Positions 18,200-27,348 of a stretch of 64,000 bases of DNA are shown one piece after another. The stretch is taken from assembly GCF_049846925.1 (NCBI RefSeq), contig NZ_JBNCMT010000019.1, forward strand, positions 1 to 64,000, read 5' to 3'. The first letter of the stretch is position 1; every line of letters starts with the position of its first letter. Below the pieces are notes generated by a model. The model was not told where the DNA came from. It searched no databases and saw only the letters and a list, made by a program, of their open reading frames with translations. The stretch is from Brevibacillus_H sp049846925. Lineage in GTDB: Bacteria > Bacillota > Bacilli > Brevibacillales > Brevibacillaceae. Both the position numbers and the translations under genes were made by a program.

Positions 18200-18360
18200 T
18201 GCAATAAAAAATGACCCTTACCAGTGCGGTAAAGGTCATCATAAAAATAAATACCTCTACCAGTCTCTCGGTAAAGGTCTCGCTAACAACGTGTGTTGCC
18301 AACAAAGCCGAGGGGGACACCCTGGAATGACGACTTTGCTGTACAGCTACTCCCCTTTAG
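18200..18360 (-). promoter_or_regulatory. Second yybP-ykoY (manganese) riboswitch, upstream of ykvA
   Basis: The minus strand carries AAAGGGGAGTAGC..., a central TTGGCAACACACG stem and GCGAGACCTTTAC (18270-18359). A classic intrinsic terminator follows (GATGACCTTTACC / GGTAAGGGTCATTTTTT, 18203-18240). It shares the ACCTTTACC segment, allowing terminator/antiterminator exchange. Confidence 0.9.
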
Positions 18361-18385
18361 AAGGAAGATATTAAGATTTATTTAT

Positions 18386-18415
18386 ATGATAAGTGGGAAT
18401 AATGCAGTTAGTCAA
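18386..18415 (-). promoter_or_regulatory. Putative promoter of the riboswitch-ykvA transcript
   Basis: On the minus strand TTGACT (18410-18415) and TATCAT (18386-18391) are 18 bp apart, about 30 bases before the riboswitch begins. Confidence 0.5.
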
Positions 18416-18485
18416 TACCTAAATGTGTAAAAGAAAACTATAATTTTTCCTTCTTTGTATGCTATACTTGCCCTAATTGAAAAGC

Positions 18486-18623
18486 AACCTTCAGGGCAGG
18501 GTGAAATTCCTGACCGGCGGTGATGACGTAAGTCTAAGCCCGCGACTCACCACTCGGGATCAAAGTGTGGTGACTGACTTGGTGTGAATCCAAGGCCGAC
18601 GGTATAGTCCGGATGGGAGAAGG
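18486..18623 (+). promoter_or_regulatory. FMN riboswitch (RFN element)
   Basis: Matches the highly conserved RFN consensus: CTTCAGGGCAGGGTGAAATT, then CCGGCGGTGAT, AGCCCGCGA and GGTATAGTCCGGATGGGAGA. It sits in the leader of the ribDEBAH operon. With FMN bound, the downstream terminator should form. Confidence 0.98.
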
Positions 18624-18677
18624 TATTTGTAGCTGTTTTCCTTTTTTAAACGAAAAGGTGAAACAGCTTGTTCCCGT

Positions 18678-18713
18678 ATGCCCTAATTCACATTAGGGCA
18701 TTTTTCTTTTTCT
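18678..18713 (+). terminator. FMN riboswitch-controlled terminator
   Basis: TGCCCTAAT / ATTAGGGCA stem followed by TTTTTCTTTTT, 60 bases upstream of ribD. Confidence 0.9.
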
Positions 18714-18773
18714 GAAGAGAAGGTGCAATTCAATACAAGAACCACCATGTCATAAAGAAAGGAGGACGAATAG

Positions 18774-19877
18774 TTGAGAGATGCAGACTTTATGAGGACG
18801 GCAATCGAACTGGCGAAAAGCACAACGGGTCAAACTAGCCCCAATCCCATGGTAGGAGCAATTGTTGTAAAAGATGGCGCGATCGTTGGAGTGGGAGCTC
18901 ATCTCAAAGCAGGAGAACCACATGCAGAAGTACACGCCTTACGTATGGCTGGAGAAAAGGCGCAAGGTGCTACGATTTATGTCACCCTTGAGCCATGCAG
19001 TCATCATGGGAGAACACCTCCATGCGTAGAAGCGATCATCCGTGCAGGGATATCCCAGGTGGTTGTGGCAACAGTTGATCCCAATCCGCAGGTGGCAGGA
19101 CGGGGCGTAAAGATGCTGCAGGAGGCGGGTCTGGACGTGAGAGTAGGCGTGCTGGAGGCGGAGGCACACGAATTGAACGAGGTATTCTTTCACTACATCA
19201 CGACGGGAAAGCCTTTCGTCACAGTGAAAACAGCGAGTACACTCGACGGGAAAATTGCAACGGGAAGCGGGAATAGCAAGTGGATTACCGGGGAACAGGC
19301 GAGAGAAGAAGTCCATCTCATGAGACACCGTCATGACGCCATTTTGGTCGGTGTAGGTACGGTGATTCAGGATAATCCTGCGCTTACAGCCAGAGTAAAC
19401 GAGCAAGGAAGACAACCGGTTCGCGTCATCCTTGATACGCATCTGCGTATTCCGATGACAGCAAGGGTAATCACAAATAGTGAAGCTCCTACATGGATTA
19501 TTACTTCAAAAAATGCTTCACCTGAACGAATCACGGCGCTAACTTCCGGGCACGTACATGTGATTGTACTGGACAGTGAGGCCGTAACGATTCAAGCGGT
19601 TCTACAAGTATTAGGGGAAAACGGCATTACTTCGCTTTTTGTAGAAGGTGGCAGTGCTGTAAATGGATCGTTTCTTCAAGAAAAGGCGATCAATAAAGTA
19701 ATCAGCTATCTTTCCATGAAGCTAGTCGGTGGAGCACTTGCTCCTACAGCTTTTGGCGGGGAAGGCTATACAACGATGAATGAAGCGGTCAGGTTAAACA
19801 AGGTGACCGTTGAGCAGGTTAGTGAAATGGATTGGCGGGTTTCCGGGTACCCTGTTTGGGACAATGACGTGCTGTAA
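18774..19877 (+). CDS. ribD: Bifunctional riboflavin deaminase/reductase
   Basis: Deaminates and then reduces the pyrimidine intermediate of riboflavin synthesis. The 367-aa protein has an N-terminal zinc deaminase (His50-Ala-Glu52, Cys75, Cys84 in EPCSHHGRTPPC). A C-terminal NADPH reductase domain follows (about residues 150-367, TASTLDGKIATGSGNSKW). TTG start with AAAGGAGG nine bases upstream. It is the first gene of the rib operon behind the FMN riboswitch. Confidence 0.96.
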   Translation: MRDADFMRTAIELAKSTTGQTSPNPMVGAIVVKDGAIVGVGAHLKAGEPHAEVHALRMAGEKAQGATIYVTLEPCSHHGRTPPCVEAIIRAGISQVVVATVDPNPQVAGRGVKMLQEAGLDVRVGVLEAEAHELNEVFFHYITTGKPFVTVKTASTLDGKIATGSGNSKWITGEQAREEVHLMRHRHDAILVGVGTVIQDNPALTARVNEQGRQPVRVILDTHLRIPMTARVITNSEAPTWIITSKNASPERITALTSGHVHVIVLDSEAVTIQAVLQVLGENGITSLFVEGGSAVNGSFLQEKAINKVISYLSMKLVGGALAPTAFGGEGYTTMNEAVRLNKVTVEQVSEMDWRVSGYPVWDNDVL

Positions 19878-19900
19878 TTGCGCAAGAGGAAGTGAAGGGT

Positions 19901-20563
19901 ATGTTTACAGGAATTATCGAGGAAGTTGGCTGGATCGAAAGAGTCGAAGGAGGGTCACAGGCAGTCAAGCTTACCGTAAGGGGCAAGAAGGTGCTCGAAG
20001 GGGTTAGTCTCGGGGACAGTATTGCTGTTAACGGCGTTTGTTTGACTGTTACAAGGTTTACCGGGACATCGTTTGTTGTCGATGTAATGCCAGAGACACT
20101 TCGCAAAACCAGTTTGAGTCGGGTACGACCGGGAATACCTGTCAACCTGGAGCGGGCCATGGCTTTGGGAGATCGCTTTGGCGGGCATATCGTATCTGGG
20201 CACGTGGACGGAATTGGTACGATTTTTTCTCGCCAATCGTATGGCAATGCGATACTTTTCCGAATTACGGCTTTGCGAGAACAACTAAAATACATGGTCC
20301 CCAAAGGGTCGATCACAATTGATGGAATCAGCCTGACCATTATCGATGTAACAGAAGAAGATTTTACGATTTCCATTATCCCGCACACCCTTGAGCATAC
20401 AAACTTACGGATTAAGCAGCCAGGGGATATTGTGAATCTTGAGAACGATATGTTAGCGAAATATGTTGAACGGTTACTCACGTGGCAGACGGATGACAGA
20501 CAGCAGGCAGGGGACAAAGCGCATCTCGGCCTGGAATACCTAAAGGAACACGGGTTTGCCTAA
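19901..20563 (+). CDS. ribE: Riboflavin synthase alpha chain
   Basis: Dismutates two 6,7-dimethyl-8-ribityllumazine molecules to riboflavin. The 220-aa protein is an internal duplication of the lumazine-binding domain: MFTGIIEEVG and NGVCLTV in the first half, DGISLTIID in the second. The ATG giving the canonical MFTGIIEE start is preferred over an in-frame GTG nine bases upstream. It is second in the operon. Confidence 0.96.
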   Translation: MFTGIIEEVGWIERVEGGSQAVKLTVRGKKVLEGVSLGDSIAVNGVCLTVTRFTGTSFVVDVMPETLRKTSLSRVRPGIPVNLERAMALGDRFGGHIVSGHVDGIGTIFSRQSYGNAILFRITALREQLKYMVPKGSITIDGISLTIIDVTEEDFTISIIPHTLEHTNLRIKQPGDIVNLENDMLAKYVERLLTWQTDDRQQAGDKAHLGLEYLKEHGFA

Positions 20564-20571
20564 AGGGTAGG

Positions 20572-20595
20572 AAGTTCAAAAAGGCCGGAGACTCC
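20572..20595 (+). repeat. Short match to the left end of the metS-leader MITE-like element
   Basis: AAGTTCAAAAAGGCCGG shares 16 of 17 bases with the left end of the element at 50801 and with 47823. It lies between ribE and ribBA. The match is short, so this may be a remnant or chance. Confidence 0.35.
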
Positions 20596-20607
20596 AGGAG
20601 GAAGCTG

Positions 20608-21810
20608 ATGTTACATTCAATCGAAGAAGCACTAGCTGATTTGCGAAATGGGAAAGCAGTAATAGTTGTAGACGATGAAGATCGTGAAAATGAAGGGGAT
20701 TTTGTCTGCATGGCAGAAGCGGCTACTCCCGAAATGATCAACTTCATGGTTACGCATGGGAGAGGTCTCGTGTGTGTGCCAATCTCAGAAGAGCGGGCAG
20801 AATCATTAGGGCTCAAACCAATGGTAGCCAATAACACGGATAAGCAAGGAACGGCATTTACCGAATCAATCGATGAAATATCTACACATACAGGTATCTC
20901 ATCCTTTGAACGTTCACGCACGATTCTGGCGATGATTGACCTGGCGAAAGGAGCTTCTGACTTTCGAAGACCCGGTCACATTTTCCCGCTTGTTGCCAAA
21001 AAAGGCGGGGTATTGCGAAGAGCAGGTCACACGGAGGCAGCAGTTGACCTGGCACGATTGGCAGGAGGATTTCCGGCGGGAGTTATTTGTGAAATCTTGA
21101 ATGAGGATGGGACGATGGCTCGATTGCCCCAGTTAGCTGAAATTGCCCAGCGCTTTGATCTCAAGCTGATTTCCATTGAGCAGTTAATCCAGTACCGAAC
21201 CCAAAAAGAGAGTTTGGTTACAAGAGAAGTAGACGTCCAGTTGCCAACCGAGCATGGGGATTTCAGAATCGTCGCCTTCACCAATGAAGTGGACAACAAG
21301 GAACATGTTGCTCTGGTCAAGGGAGATATCACTACGGGTGAGCCTGTTCTGGTTCGGGTACATTCGGAATGTTTAACAGGAGATGTATTTGGATCATACC
21401 GTTGCGATTGTGGCCCGCAATTACATGCTGCGCTCAGGCAAATTGAGCAAGAGGGCAGAGGAATTCTGTTGTACATGCGCCAAGAGGGGCGTGGGATCGG
21501 GTTGATTAACAAGCTTCGGGCTTATCAATTGCAAGAACAAGGAATGGACACGGTCGAAGCCAATGAAAAACTGGGCTATCCGGCTGACTTGCGTGATTAC
21601 GGGATAGGTGCGCAAATCCTTAAAAATTTGGGGGTAAGCCAAATCAGGCTAATGACGAACAATCCTCGCAAATTGAGAGGACTCAAAGGCTATGGATTAG
21701 AGGTAGTCGATCGAATTCCGATTGAAATAGCAGCACACCGTCACAATCAGCAATATTTACGCACGAAACACGAAAAACTGGGACATCTATTACAGATGAT
21801 TAAGGAGTGA
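20608..21810 (+). CDS. ribBA: Bifunctional DHBP synthase / GTP cyclohydrolase II
   Basis: Supplies both branches of riboflavin synthesis. Of the 400 aa, residues 1-200 are 3,4-dihydroxy-2-butanone 4-phosphate synthase (acidic DDEDRENEGDF motif). Residues 205-400 are GTP cyclohydrolase II, with zinc Cys in SECLTGDVFGSYRCDCGPQ and the GRGI repeat region. ATG start with AGGAGGAAG upstream. It is third in the operon. Confidence 0.97.
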   Translation: MLHSIEEALADLRNGKAVIVVDDEDRENEGDFVCMAEAATPEMINFMVTHGRGLVCVPISEERAESLGLKPMVANNTDKQGTAFTESIDEISTHTGISSFERSRTILAMIDLAKGASDFRRPGHIFPLVAKKGGVLRRAGHTEAAVDLARLAGGFPAGVICEILNEDGTMARLPQLAEIAQRFDLKLISIEQLIQYRTQKESLVTREVDVQLPTEHGDFRIVAFTNEVDNKEHVALVKGDITTGEPVLVRVHSECLTGDVFGSYRCDCGPQLHAALRQIEQEGRGILLYMRQEGRGIGLINKLRAYQLQEQGMDTVEANEKLGYPADLRDYGIGAQILKNLGVSQIRLMTNNPRKLRGLKGYGLEVVDRIPIEIAAHRHNQQYLRTKHEKLGHLLQMIKE

Positions 21811-21818
21811 AGTATTCG

Positions 21819-22286
21819 ATGAAAACATATGAGGGATATTTAGTCGGAACCGGATTGCGAATGGGGATTGTTGCTGGTCGATTCAATGAGTTCATTGTAA
21901 GCAAACTGGTAGGCGGGGCGACTGATGCGTTGAAACGGCACGGGGTTAACGAAGAAGATATCGAAATTGCCTGGGTACCGGGTGCATTCGAAATTCCGTT
22001 GATCGCACAAAAGATGGCAGAGTCAGGAAAATACGACGCTGTGATTACGCTTGGAGCGGTAATTCGAGGCTCTACTCCACATTTTGATTATGTCTGCAAT
22101 GAGTGCGCAAAGGGTGTCGCATCGATTTCTTTGCGGACAGGCATCCCTACGATTTTCGGTGTTTTGACAACGGATAGCATCGAGCAGGCAATTGAACGGG
22201 CGGGAACCAAAGCTGGCAACAAAGGCTGGGAAGCGGCTACGGCGGCTATTGAAATGGCTTCTTTAAGTAAGCAATTCGCAAAGTAA
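21819..22286 (+). CDS. ribH: 6,7-dimethyl-8-ribityllumazine synthase
   Basis: Condenses the RibD/RibB products to lumazine and forms the icosahedral capsid around riboflavin synthase. The 155-aa protein has the signature GAVIRGSTPHFDYV with catalytic His88. ATG 21819 is chosen; a GTG at 21807 overlapping the ribBA stop would add four residues. It is the last gene of the rib operon before a strong terminator. No ribT or ribU gene follows. Confidence 0.96.
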   Translation: MKTYEGYLVGTGLRMGIVAGRFNEFIVSKLVGGATDALKRHGVNEEDIEIAWVPGAFEIPLIAQKMAESGKYDAVITLGAVIRGSTPHFDYVCNECAKGVASISLRTGIPTIFGVLTTDSIEQAIERAGTKAGNKGWEAATAAIEMASLSKQFAK

Positions 22287-22303
22287 GGATGTACCTCTAA
22301 TCA

Positions 22304-22350
22304 GAACCATCTGGCAGGCAGTAAGCTTGTCAGGTGGTTTTGTCTATTTT
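22304..22350 (+). terminator. Terminator of the rib operon
   Basis: AACCATCTGGCA / TGTCAGGTGGTT stem followed by TTGTCTATTTT. Confidence 0.8.
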
Positions 22351-22449
22351 GTGAACTTTATGAACTTAATTATGCTAATCGTCTTTATCCAACTTATGTT
22401 CGTAAACTATAAATTCTGAAAATTGGGTGATAAGATTCCTTCAAGAGAA

Positions 22450-22463
22450 AGTAAACGCTTTCA
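22450..22463 (-). promoter_or_regulatory. cre-like site (CcpA operator) upstream of tctC
   Basis: The minus strand reads TGAAAGCGTTTACT, matching 13 of 14 positions of the TGWAANCGNTNNCA cre consensus. It abuts the tctC Shine-Dalgarno, a position where CcpA binding would block transcription. Confidence 0.65.
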
Positions 22464-22477
22464 AAGGGGGAAGTTTC

Positions 22478-23509
22478 ATGAAAAAGAATAAGTGGATTCT
22501 TGCATTAGCATCAGGTTTGTTAGCTGTAAGCTTGACTGCCTGTGGTGGCGGAGGAACGGCACCTGCAGGAGGGGGCAAAGATAGCGCTGCAAGTAAATAT
22601 CCAGAGAAACCAATCATTGTAGTTGCACCATCTGGAGCAGGTGGCGGGTGGGATAAAACCGCACGTTCCTTTACCAAAGTTCTTTCAGAATCCAAAATTG
22701 TTGAGCAAACCATGACAGTCGAGAATAGACCGGGTGGCGGCGGAGCGGTATTCATGGCCGAATACGCAACACAGGACAAAAAGAATGATTACAAGCTTTT
22801 CGTAAGTTCTCCACCGATTCTGATCAATAATTTGAAGAAAGAAGGAAATAGCCCATACGGTTATCAAGATACGACTCCATTGGCACAGTTGACCAAAGAT
22901 TACGGAGCAATCGTAGTAGCATCCGGTTCAAAATACGCTGATCTGAAGGCACTTATCGATGATTTGAAAGCTGATCCTACCAAAGTTACTTTTGCAGGTG
23001 GATCTGCACCGGGTTCCATGGACCATTTGGTTGCGGTACTGCCAGCATTTAAATCCGGAATCGACCCAAAATCCGTGAAGTATGTGTCTTATGATGGTGG
23101 TGGAGAGGCGATTGCTGCATTGCTCGGCGGCAACGCAGACGTAATCGCTACGGACGTATCCAGTGTGGGTGAATATCTGAAAGCAGGCAAAGTGAAAGTG
23201 CTGGCCGTTTCTGCAAAAGAAAGACTTCAAGGTAATTATAAAGACATTCCAACGATGAAAGAACAAGGGGTAGACGCTGACTTCACAATCTGGCGTGGTG
23301 TATTCGGTCCAAAGGAAATGTCAAAAGATGCAAATGCTTACTGGACAGAAAAAGTGAAAGCTCTCTCCGATAGTGATCAATGGGGTAAAGAGCTTCAAGC
23401 AAATGGTTGGGAGAAAGAATTCAAGAGCGGGGACGAATTCAAATCTTTCCTTGGCGAGCAAGAAAAATTGTTAAAAGAACTGCTGACCGCATTGAATATG
23501 GCGAAATAG
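22478..23509 (+). CDS. tctC: Tripartite tricarboxylate transporter substrate-binding lipoprotein (TctC)
   Basis: A 343-aa extracytoplasmic receptor for a TTT-family uptake system (citrate or another di/tricarboxylate). The lipobox LTAC gives lipidated Cys22, as expected for a Gram-positive receptor. A Gly-rich linker and the Bug/TctC fold follow, with AGGGWDKTARSF and ENRPGGGGAVFMAE near the ligand site. ATG 22478 has AAAGGGGG upstream; an upstream in-frame start would add residues before the signal peptide. It is first in tctCBA, with a cre-like site in front. Confidence 0.92.
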   Translation: MKKNKWILALASGLLAVSLTACGGGGTAPAGGGKDSAASKYPEKPIIVVAPSGAGGGWDKTARSFTKVLSESKIVEQTMTVENRPGGGGAVFMAEYATQDKKNDYKLFVSSPPILINNLKKEGNSPYGYQDTTPLAQLTKDYGAIVVASGSKYADLKALIDDLKADPTKVTFAGGSAPGSMDHLVAVLPAFKSGIDPKSVKYVSYDGGGEAIAALLGGNADVIATDVSSVGEYLKAGKVKVLAVSAKERLQGNYKDIPTMKEQGVDADFTIWRGVFGPKEMSKDANAYWTEKVKALSDSDQWGKELQANGWEKEFKSGDEFKSFLGEQEKLLKELLTALNMAK

Positions 23510-23584
23510 TTATTTCGCTCCTGAGTAGGAGGGGAAGGGTCTGCTCTTCTCCTCTATTTACTCTCAGCAAAGGAGGTACAGAAC

Positions 23585-24040
23585 GTGAGCAAGACATTTG
23601 ATCGATTTGCAGCATTAGCTTTTTTGGCCATTGGTATAGCTTTTGCCATAGAAAGCCGAAATATTTCCGAAACTGCCTATGGCAGCAACGTTGGGCCCGA
23701 TATTTTTCCGATGGGGCTTGGAGCTTTACTTGTCCTGTTAAGTATCAAACTTTTCACAGAAACATTGCGGTATAAAGATGCGAATAACAAAGGCAATGCC
23801 TTGGATTATAAAAGATTTGCCATCATTCTCGTCGCTGCTGTACTATATGGACTTTTTTTAGAGGATTTGGGCTATATCATCTCTACGTTCTTATTCTTGC
23901 TGGTTGGCTTTCAAACGATGGAAAAAGGAAAATGGATCTCAACCTTCATAATCTCGGGATTATTTGCAGGGGGAGTTTATTACGTATATGTTCACATTCT
24001 AGAAGGAACCTTACCCGGCTGGCCGGTCTGGCTAAGTTAA
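23585..24040 (+). CDS. tctB: Tripartite tricarboxylate transporter small membrane subunit (TctB)
   Basis: A 151-aa protein with four transmembrane helices, typical of TctB (DUF1468). The periplasm-facing stretch SNVGPDIFPMGLGALL is the family motif. GTG start with AAAGGAGG nine bases upstream. It lies between tctC and tctA, as usual for these systems. Confidence 0.88.
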   Translation: MSKTFDRFAALAFLAIGIAFAIESRNISETAYGSNVGPDIFPMGLGALLVLLSIKLFTETLRYKDANNKGNALDYKRFAIILVAAVLYGLFLEDLGYIISTFLFLLVGFQTMEKGKWISTFIISGLFAGGVYYVYVHILEGTLPGWPVWLS

Positions 24041-24056
24041 GGAGGAGGTCACAAGC

Positions 24057-25583
24057 ATGAGTACAATGGGGTATTTACTTGATGGTTTCAGTGTTGCACT
24101 TCAATGGAATAATATACTATTCGCTTTTGTAGGTGTTTTGATCGGTACGGCTGTCGGGGTGCTCCCTGGGATTGGACCGATGAGTGGGGTAGCACTTTTG
24201 ATTCCAGTTACAGCTTCATTTACAGGGGGATTACCTCCAGAAGCTGCGGCTACTAGTTCGATCATTTTACTTGCTGGTGTTTATTATGGAGCAATGTATG
24301 GAGGATCAACAACTTCGATTTTGCTCAATACGCCAGGAGAATCCTCTTCGGTGGCAACGGTATTGGATGGTTATCCTTTGGCAAAGCAAGGACGAGCTGG
24401 AGCTGCTTTATCGATTGCAGCCATCGGATCGTTTGTCGCAGGGATTGTTTCACTTGTAGGGTTAGTTTTTCTTGCGCGACCACTATCAGAAGTAGCTCTA
24501 AAACTTAGTCCTGCCGATGAATTTTCCTTGATGATTCTTGGGTTGTGTGCGCTTAGTGGATTGGCAGGGAAATCTACTACCAAGGCGTTGATCATGACTG
24601 TATTTGGCTTGCTGCTCGCCACGATTGGAATTGACGCTGTGTCTGGCGTTACACGTTTTACTTTTGAAATGCCACAATTGTATGGTGGACTGGAGTTCTT
24701 AACAGTAGCAGTCGGATTGTTTGCTCTTGGAGAAGTATTTAAAACGATTCTTGAAAAAGATACGAATAATGGTGAAATTGCCAAAATCAATAAATTGCTC
24801 CCTAGCAAGCAGGAGTTAAAAGACAGTGTTGGACCGATCATTCGTGGTTCACTGGTGGGATTTTTTAAAGGAATTGTGCCTGGTTCTGGAGCTACCTTAG
24901 CTTCTTTCCTTGCCTATCTATTGGAGAAAAAAATCAGTAAAAATCCGGAGAAGTTCGGAAAAGGAGCGATTGAAGGTGTTGCTGCTCCTGAATCAGCAAA
25001 TAACGCTGCTTCGGGTGGAGCTATGATCCCCCTATTAACTTTGGGTATTCCCGGCACAGGGACTACAGCCGTATTGATGGGTGCTTTAATTATGTATAAC
25101 GTTCAGCCAGGCCCGTTATTATTTGAAGAGCATCCATCCATTGCTTGGGGATTAATTGCAAGTATGTTTGTAGGAAATCTCATGCTGCTTATTCTCAATT
25201 TGCCTTTAGTGAAAATTTTTGCAAAATTGATTGAGACTCCAGCAAAATACCTGATTCCGATGATCATTGCCATTTCCTTCTTTGGAGTATATGCAGTACA
25301 AATGGCCACTTTTGATCTAATGCTTTTAATTGCTTGTGGTGTTGTCGGTTATTTCCTTGCGAAAAATGACTTCCCAATGGCTCCGCTTGTGTTAGGTCTT
25401 GTACTAGGTCCAATGATTGAAAATAATATGCGTCGGGCGCTTACCATTTCCAATGGTGATTTTATGGTCTTTATTGAAAAGCCAGTTTCCTTGATCTTTT
25501 TGATCATTGCTGTTTTGTGGATTACCGTACCTGTAATCATGAAGCTGAGAGGGAAAAAAGTGATTGTTAATGAGGAAGGCTAA
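24057..25583 (+). CDS. tctA: Tripartite tricarboxylate transporter large permease (TctA)
   Basis: A 508-aa, roughly 12-helix permease carrying the TctA signatures GVLPGIGPMSG near residue 34 and GIVPGSGATLASFLAY in the second half. It couples substrate uptake to an ion gradient with TctB and the TctC receptor. ATG start with GGAGGAGG upstream. It is the last transport gene, followed by a sensor kinase/response regulator pair. Confidence 0.93.
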   Translation: MSTMGYLLDGFSVALQWNNILFAFVGVLIGTAVGVLPGIGPMSGVALLIPVTASFTGGLPPEAAATSSIILLAGVYYGAMYGGSTTSILLNTPGESSSVATVLDGYPLAKQGRAGAALSIAAIGSFVAGIVSLVGLVFLARPLSEVALKLSPADEFSLMILGLCALSGLAGKSTTKALIMTVFGLLLATIGIDAVSGVTRFTFEMPQLYGGLEFLTVAVGLFALGEVFKTILEKDTNNGEIAKINKLLPSKQELKDSVGPIIRGSLVGFFKGIVPGSGATLASFLAYLLEKKISKNPEKFGKGAIEGVAAPESANNAASGGAMIPLLTLGIPGTGTTAVLMGALIMYNVQPGPLLFEEHPSIAWGLIASMFVGNLMLLILNLPLVKIFAKLIETPAKYLIPMIIAISFFGVYAVQMATFDLMLLIACGVVGYFLAKNDFPMAPLVLGLVLGPMIENNMRRALTISNGDFMVFIEKPVSLIFLIIAVLWITVPVIMKLRGKKVIVNEEG

Positions 25584-25734
25584 TCCAAATAGCTGATACG
25601 TAACGGCTTGTTTTAATTCCAATTGGGAGTTGAGCAAGCCGAATCGTGATTTACGGACTGTACACGTATGCAATGATTGATTACAGTTAGCTTACCCGTA
25701 CTGGCGGCATTTTTGAAAAGGAGGTGGGACATCA

Positions 25735-27348
25735 ATGAAGTTGCAATACAAGCTGATGCTGCTCATCTGTTCGTTGTTGTTTATCGTGATCGTCGCAATC
25801 GGTGCTATTTCTCAAATCATGCAGGCACGGGCGCTTAAAGAACAGATCGGATTGCGCGCATTGAATGTAGCTGTCACTGTGGCTTCCATTCCTGAAATCA
25901 AGAATGCTTTTAGCCAACGGGAGCCCTGGACTGTTATTCAGCCAATTGCGGAAAAGGTACGGCTGAGAACAGGTGCTGAATTCGTTGTAGTAGGAAACAG
26001 AGAAGGAATTCGATACTCCCATCCCATTTTTGAAAGAATCGGCAAGGAAATGGTTGGCGGAGATAATCATCCTGTTTTGGCAGGTCAATCGATCATTTCT
26101 GAGGCTGAGGGTTCCATGGGTCGCTCGTTGCGAGGAAAAGCACCAATCTTGGATGATGATGGGAATGTAATCGGAATCGTTTCGGTAGGTTTTCTTATCC
26201 GGAACATTGAAAATGAAGCCATCTATTCTCTGCATAGACTTATTTTGTTTGGCACAGCGATGCTTGTCTTGGGGATTAGTGGGGCCATTCTGATTGCCTA
26301 CAACGTGAAACGATCAATTTTTGGTCTGGAACCGACGGAAATCAGCCGTTTGTACCAAGAGAAATTTGCCATTCTGGAATCGATTCGGGAAGGAATCATT
26401 GCCGTTAATACAAAGGGCACCATTACGTTGGCCAACCAAACGGCTGTCAAACTTTTGGGGCTAGCAGAAGGTACGGATATTACGGGGAAGTCCATCGCTG
26501 ATTTCATTCCTACTTCACGTATGCTGGAAGTCACGCAATCGGGAAAAGCTGAATTTGATCAGGAGTTGGTGCTGGGAGACAATGTTGTCGTTGTGAACCG
26601 CCTGCCTATTTACGATCATAAATCTCGGATCATCGGAGCGGTGTCCAGTTTCCGAAGCAAATCCGAACTGTATCGCTTGACAGAAGAGGTCACACAAGTA
26701 CGCAAATACGCAGAAGCCTTACGTGCACAGACCCATGAGTTCTCCAACAAGTTATACATGATATCTGGCTTGATTCAACTGGAATCCTATCAAGAAGCAC
26801 TCGACGTTATTACACAGGAATCGAATGTTCAACAGAACTTGATTCAATTTATTATGAAGGAAATCCCTGATCCGATGATAGGCGGGCTGTTGATTGGCAA
26901 GTTTAATCGTGCCCAGGAGTTAAAGGTGAATCTAATTATCGATCGAGAGAGTTCCTTGCGGGATGTTCCCAAAGGGTTGGACCGTAATGCAATGGTTACG
27001 ATTATTGGAAATCTGCTTGATAATGCCATGGATGCCGTCCTGGAAACCGATCATCTCGAAAAGGTCGTGACGATCTTTTTCACGGATTTAGGTGATGATC
27101 TGATTATTGAAGTAGGTGATAATGGGAAAGGGATTCGCGAGGAAGCAGCCGATAAAATATTTGAGTTGGGGTATTCAACTAAGAATGGCCTGGATCGAGG
27201 ATTTGGACTGGCTCTGTTGAAAAAAGCAGTTTCACAATTACAGGGATATGTTACATTCTCCCGAAACACACTCGGTACGGGAACTCTTTTCACTGTCGTC
27301 ATTCCTAAACATGCTGGTAAAGAAGGTGACCCGAAACATGCAGGGTGA
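25735..27348 (+). CDS. CitA/DcuS-type sensor histidine kinase
   Basis: The 537-aa membrane kinase has TM1 at about 7-27, an extracytoplasmic Cache/PAS-like sensor (about 35-165), TM2 at about 170-190, a cytoplasmic PAS (about 210-310) and a SpoOB-type dimerisation segment with phospho-acceptor His334 in QTHEFSNKL. An HATPase domain with GNLLDNAMDA follows. The layout is that of citrate/dicarboxylate sensors such as CitA, DcuS and MalK. It lies 150 bases behind tctA, so it probably senses the carboxylate moved by TctCBA. AGGAGGT precedes the ATG. Confidence 0.92.
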   Translation: MKLQYKLMLLICSLLFIVIVAIGAISQIMQARALKEQIGLRALNVAVTVASIPEIKNAFSQREPWTVIQPIAEKVRLRTGAEFVVVGNREGIRYSHPIFERIGKEMVGGDNHPVLAGQSIISEAEGSMGRSLRGKAPILDDDGNVIGIVSVGFLIRNIENEAIYSLHRLILFGTAMLVLGISGAILIAYNVKRSIFGLEPTEISRLYQEKFAILESIREGIIAVNTKGTITLANQTAVKLLGLAEGTDITGKSIADFIPTSRMLEVTQSGKAEFDQELVLGDNVVVVNRLPIYDHKSRIIGAVSSFRSKSELYRLTEEVTQVRKYAEALRAQTHEFSNKLYMISGLIQLESYQEALDVITQESNVQQNLIQFIMKEIPDPMIGGLLIGKFNRAQELKVNLIIDRESSLRDVPKGLDRNAMVTIIGNLLDNAMDAVLETDHLEKVVTIFFTDLGDDLIIEVGDNGKGIREEAADKIFELGYSTKNGLDRGFGLALLKKAVSQLQGYVTFSRNTLGTGTLFTVVIPKHAGKEGDPKHAG

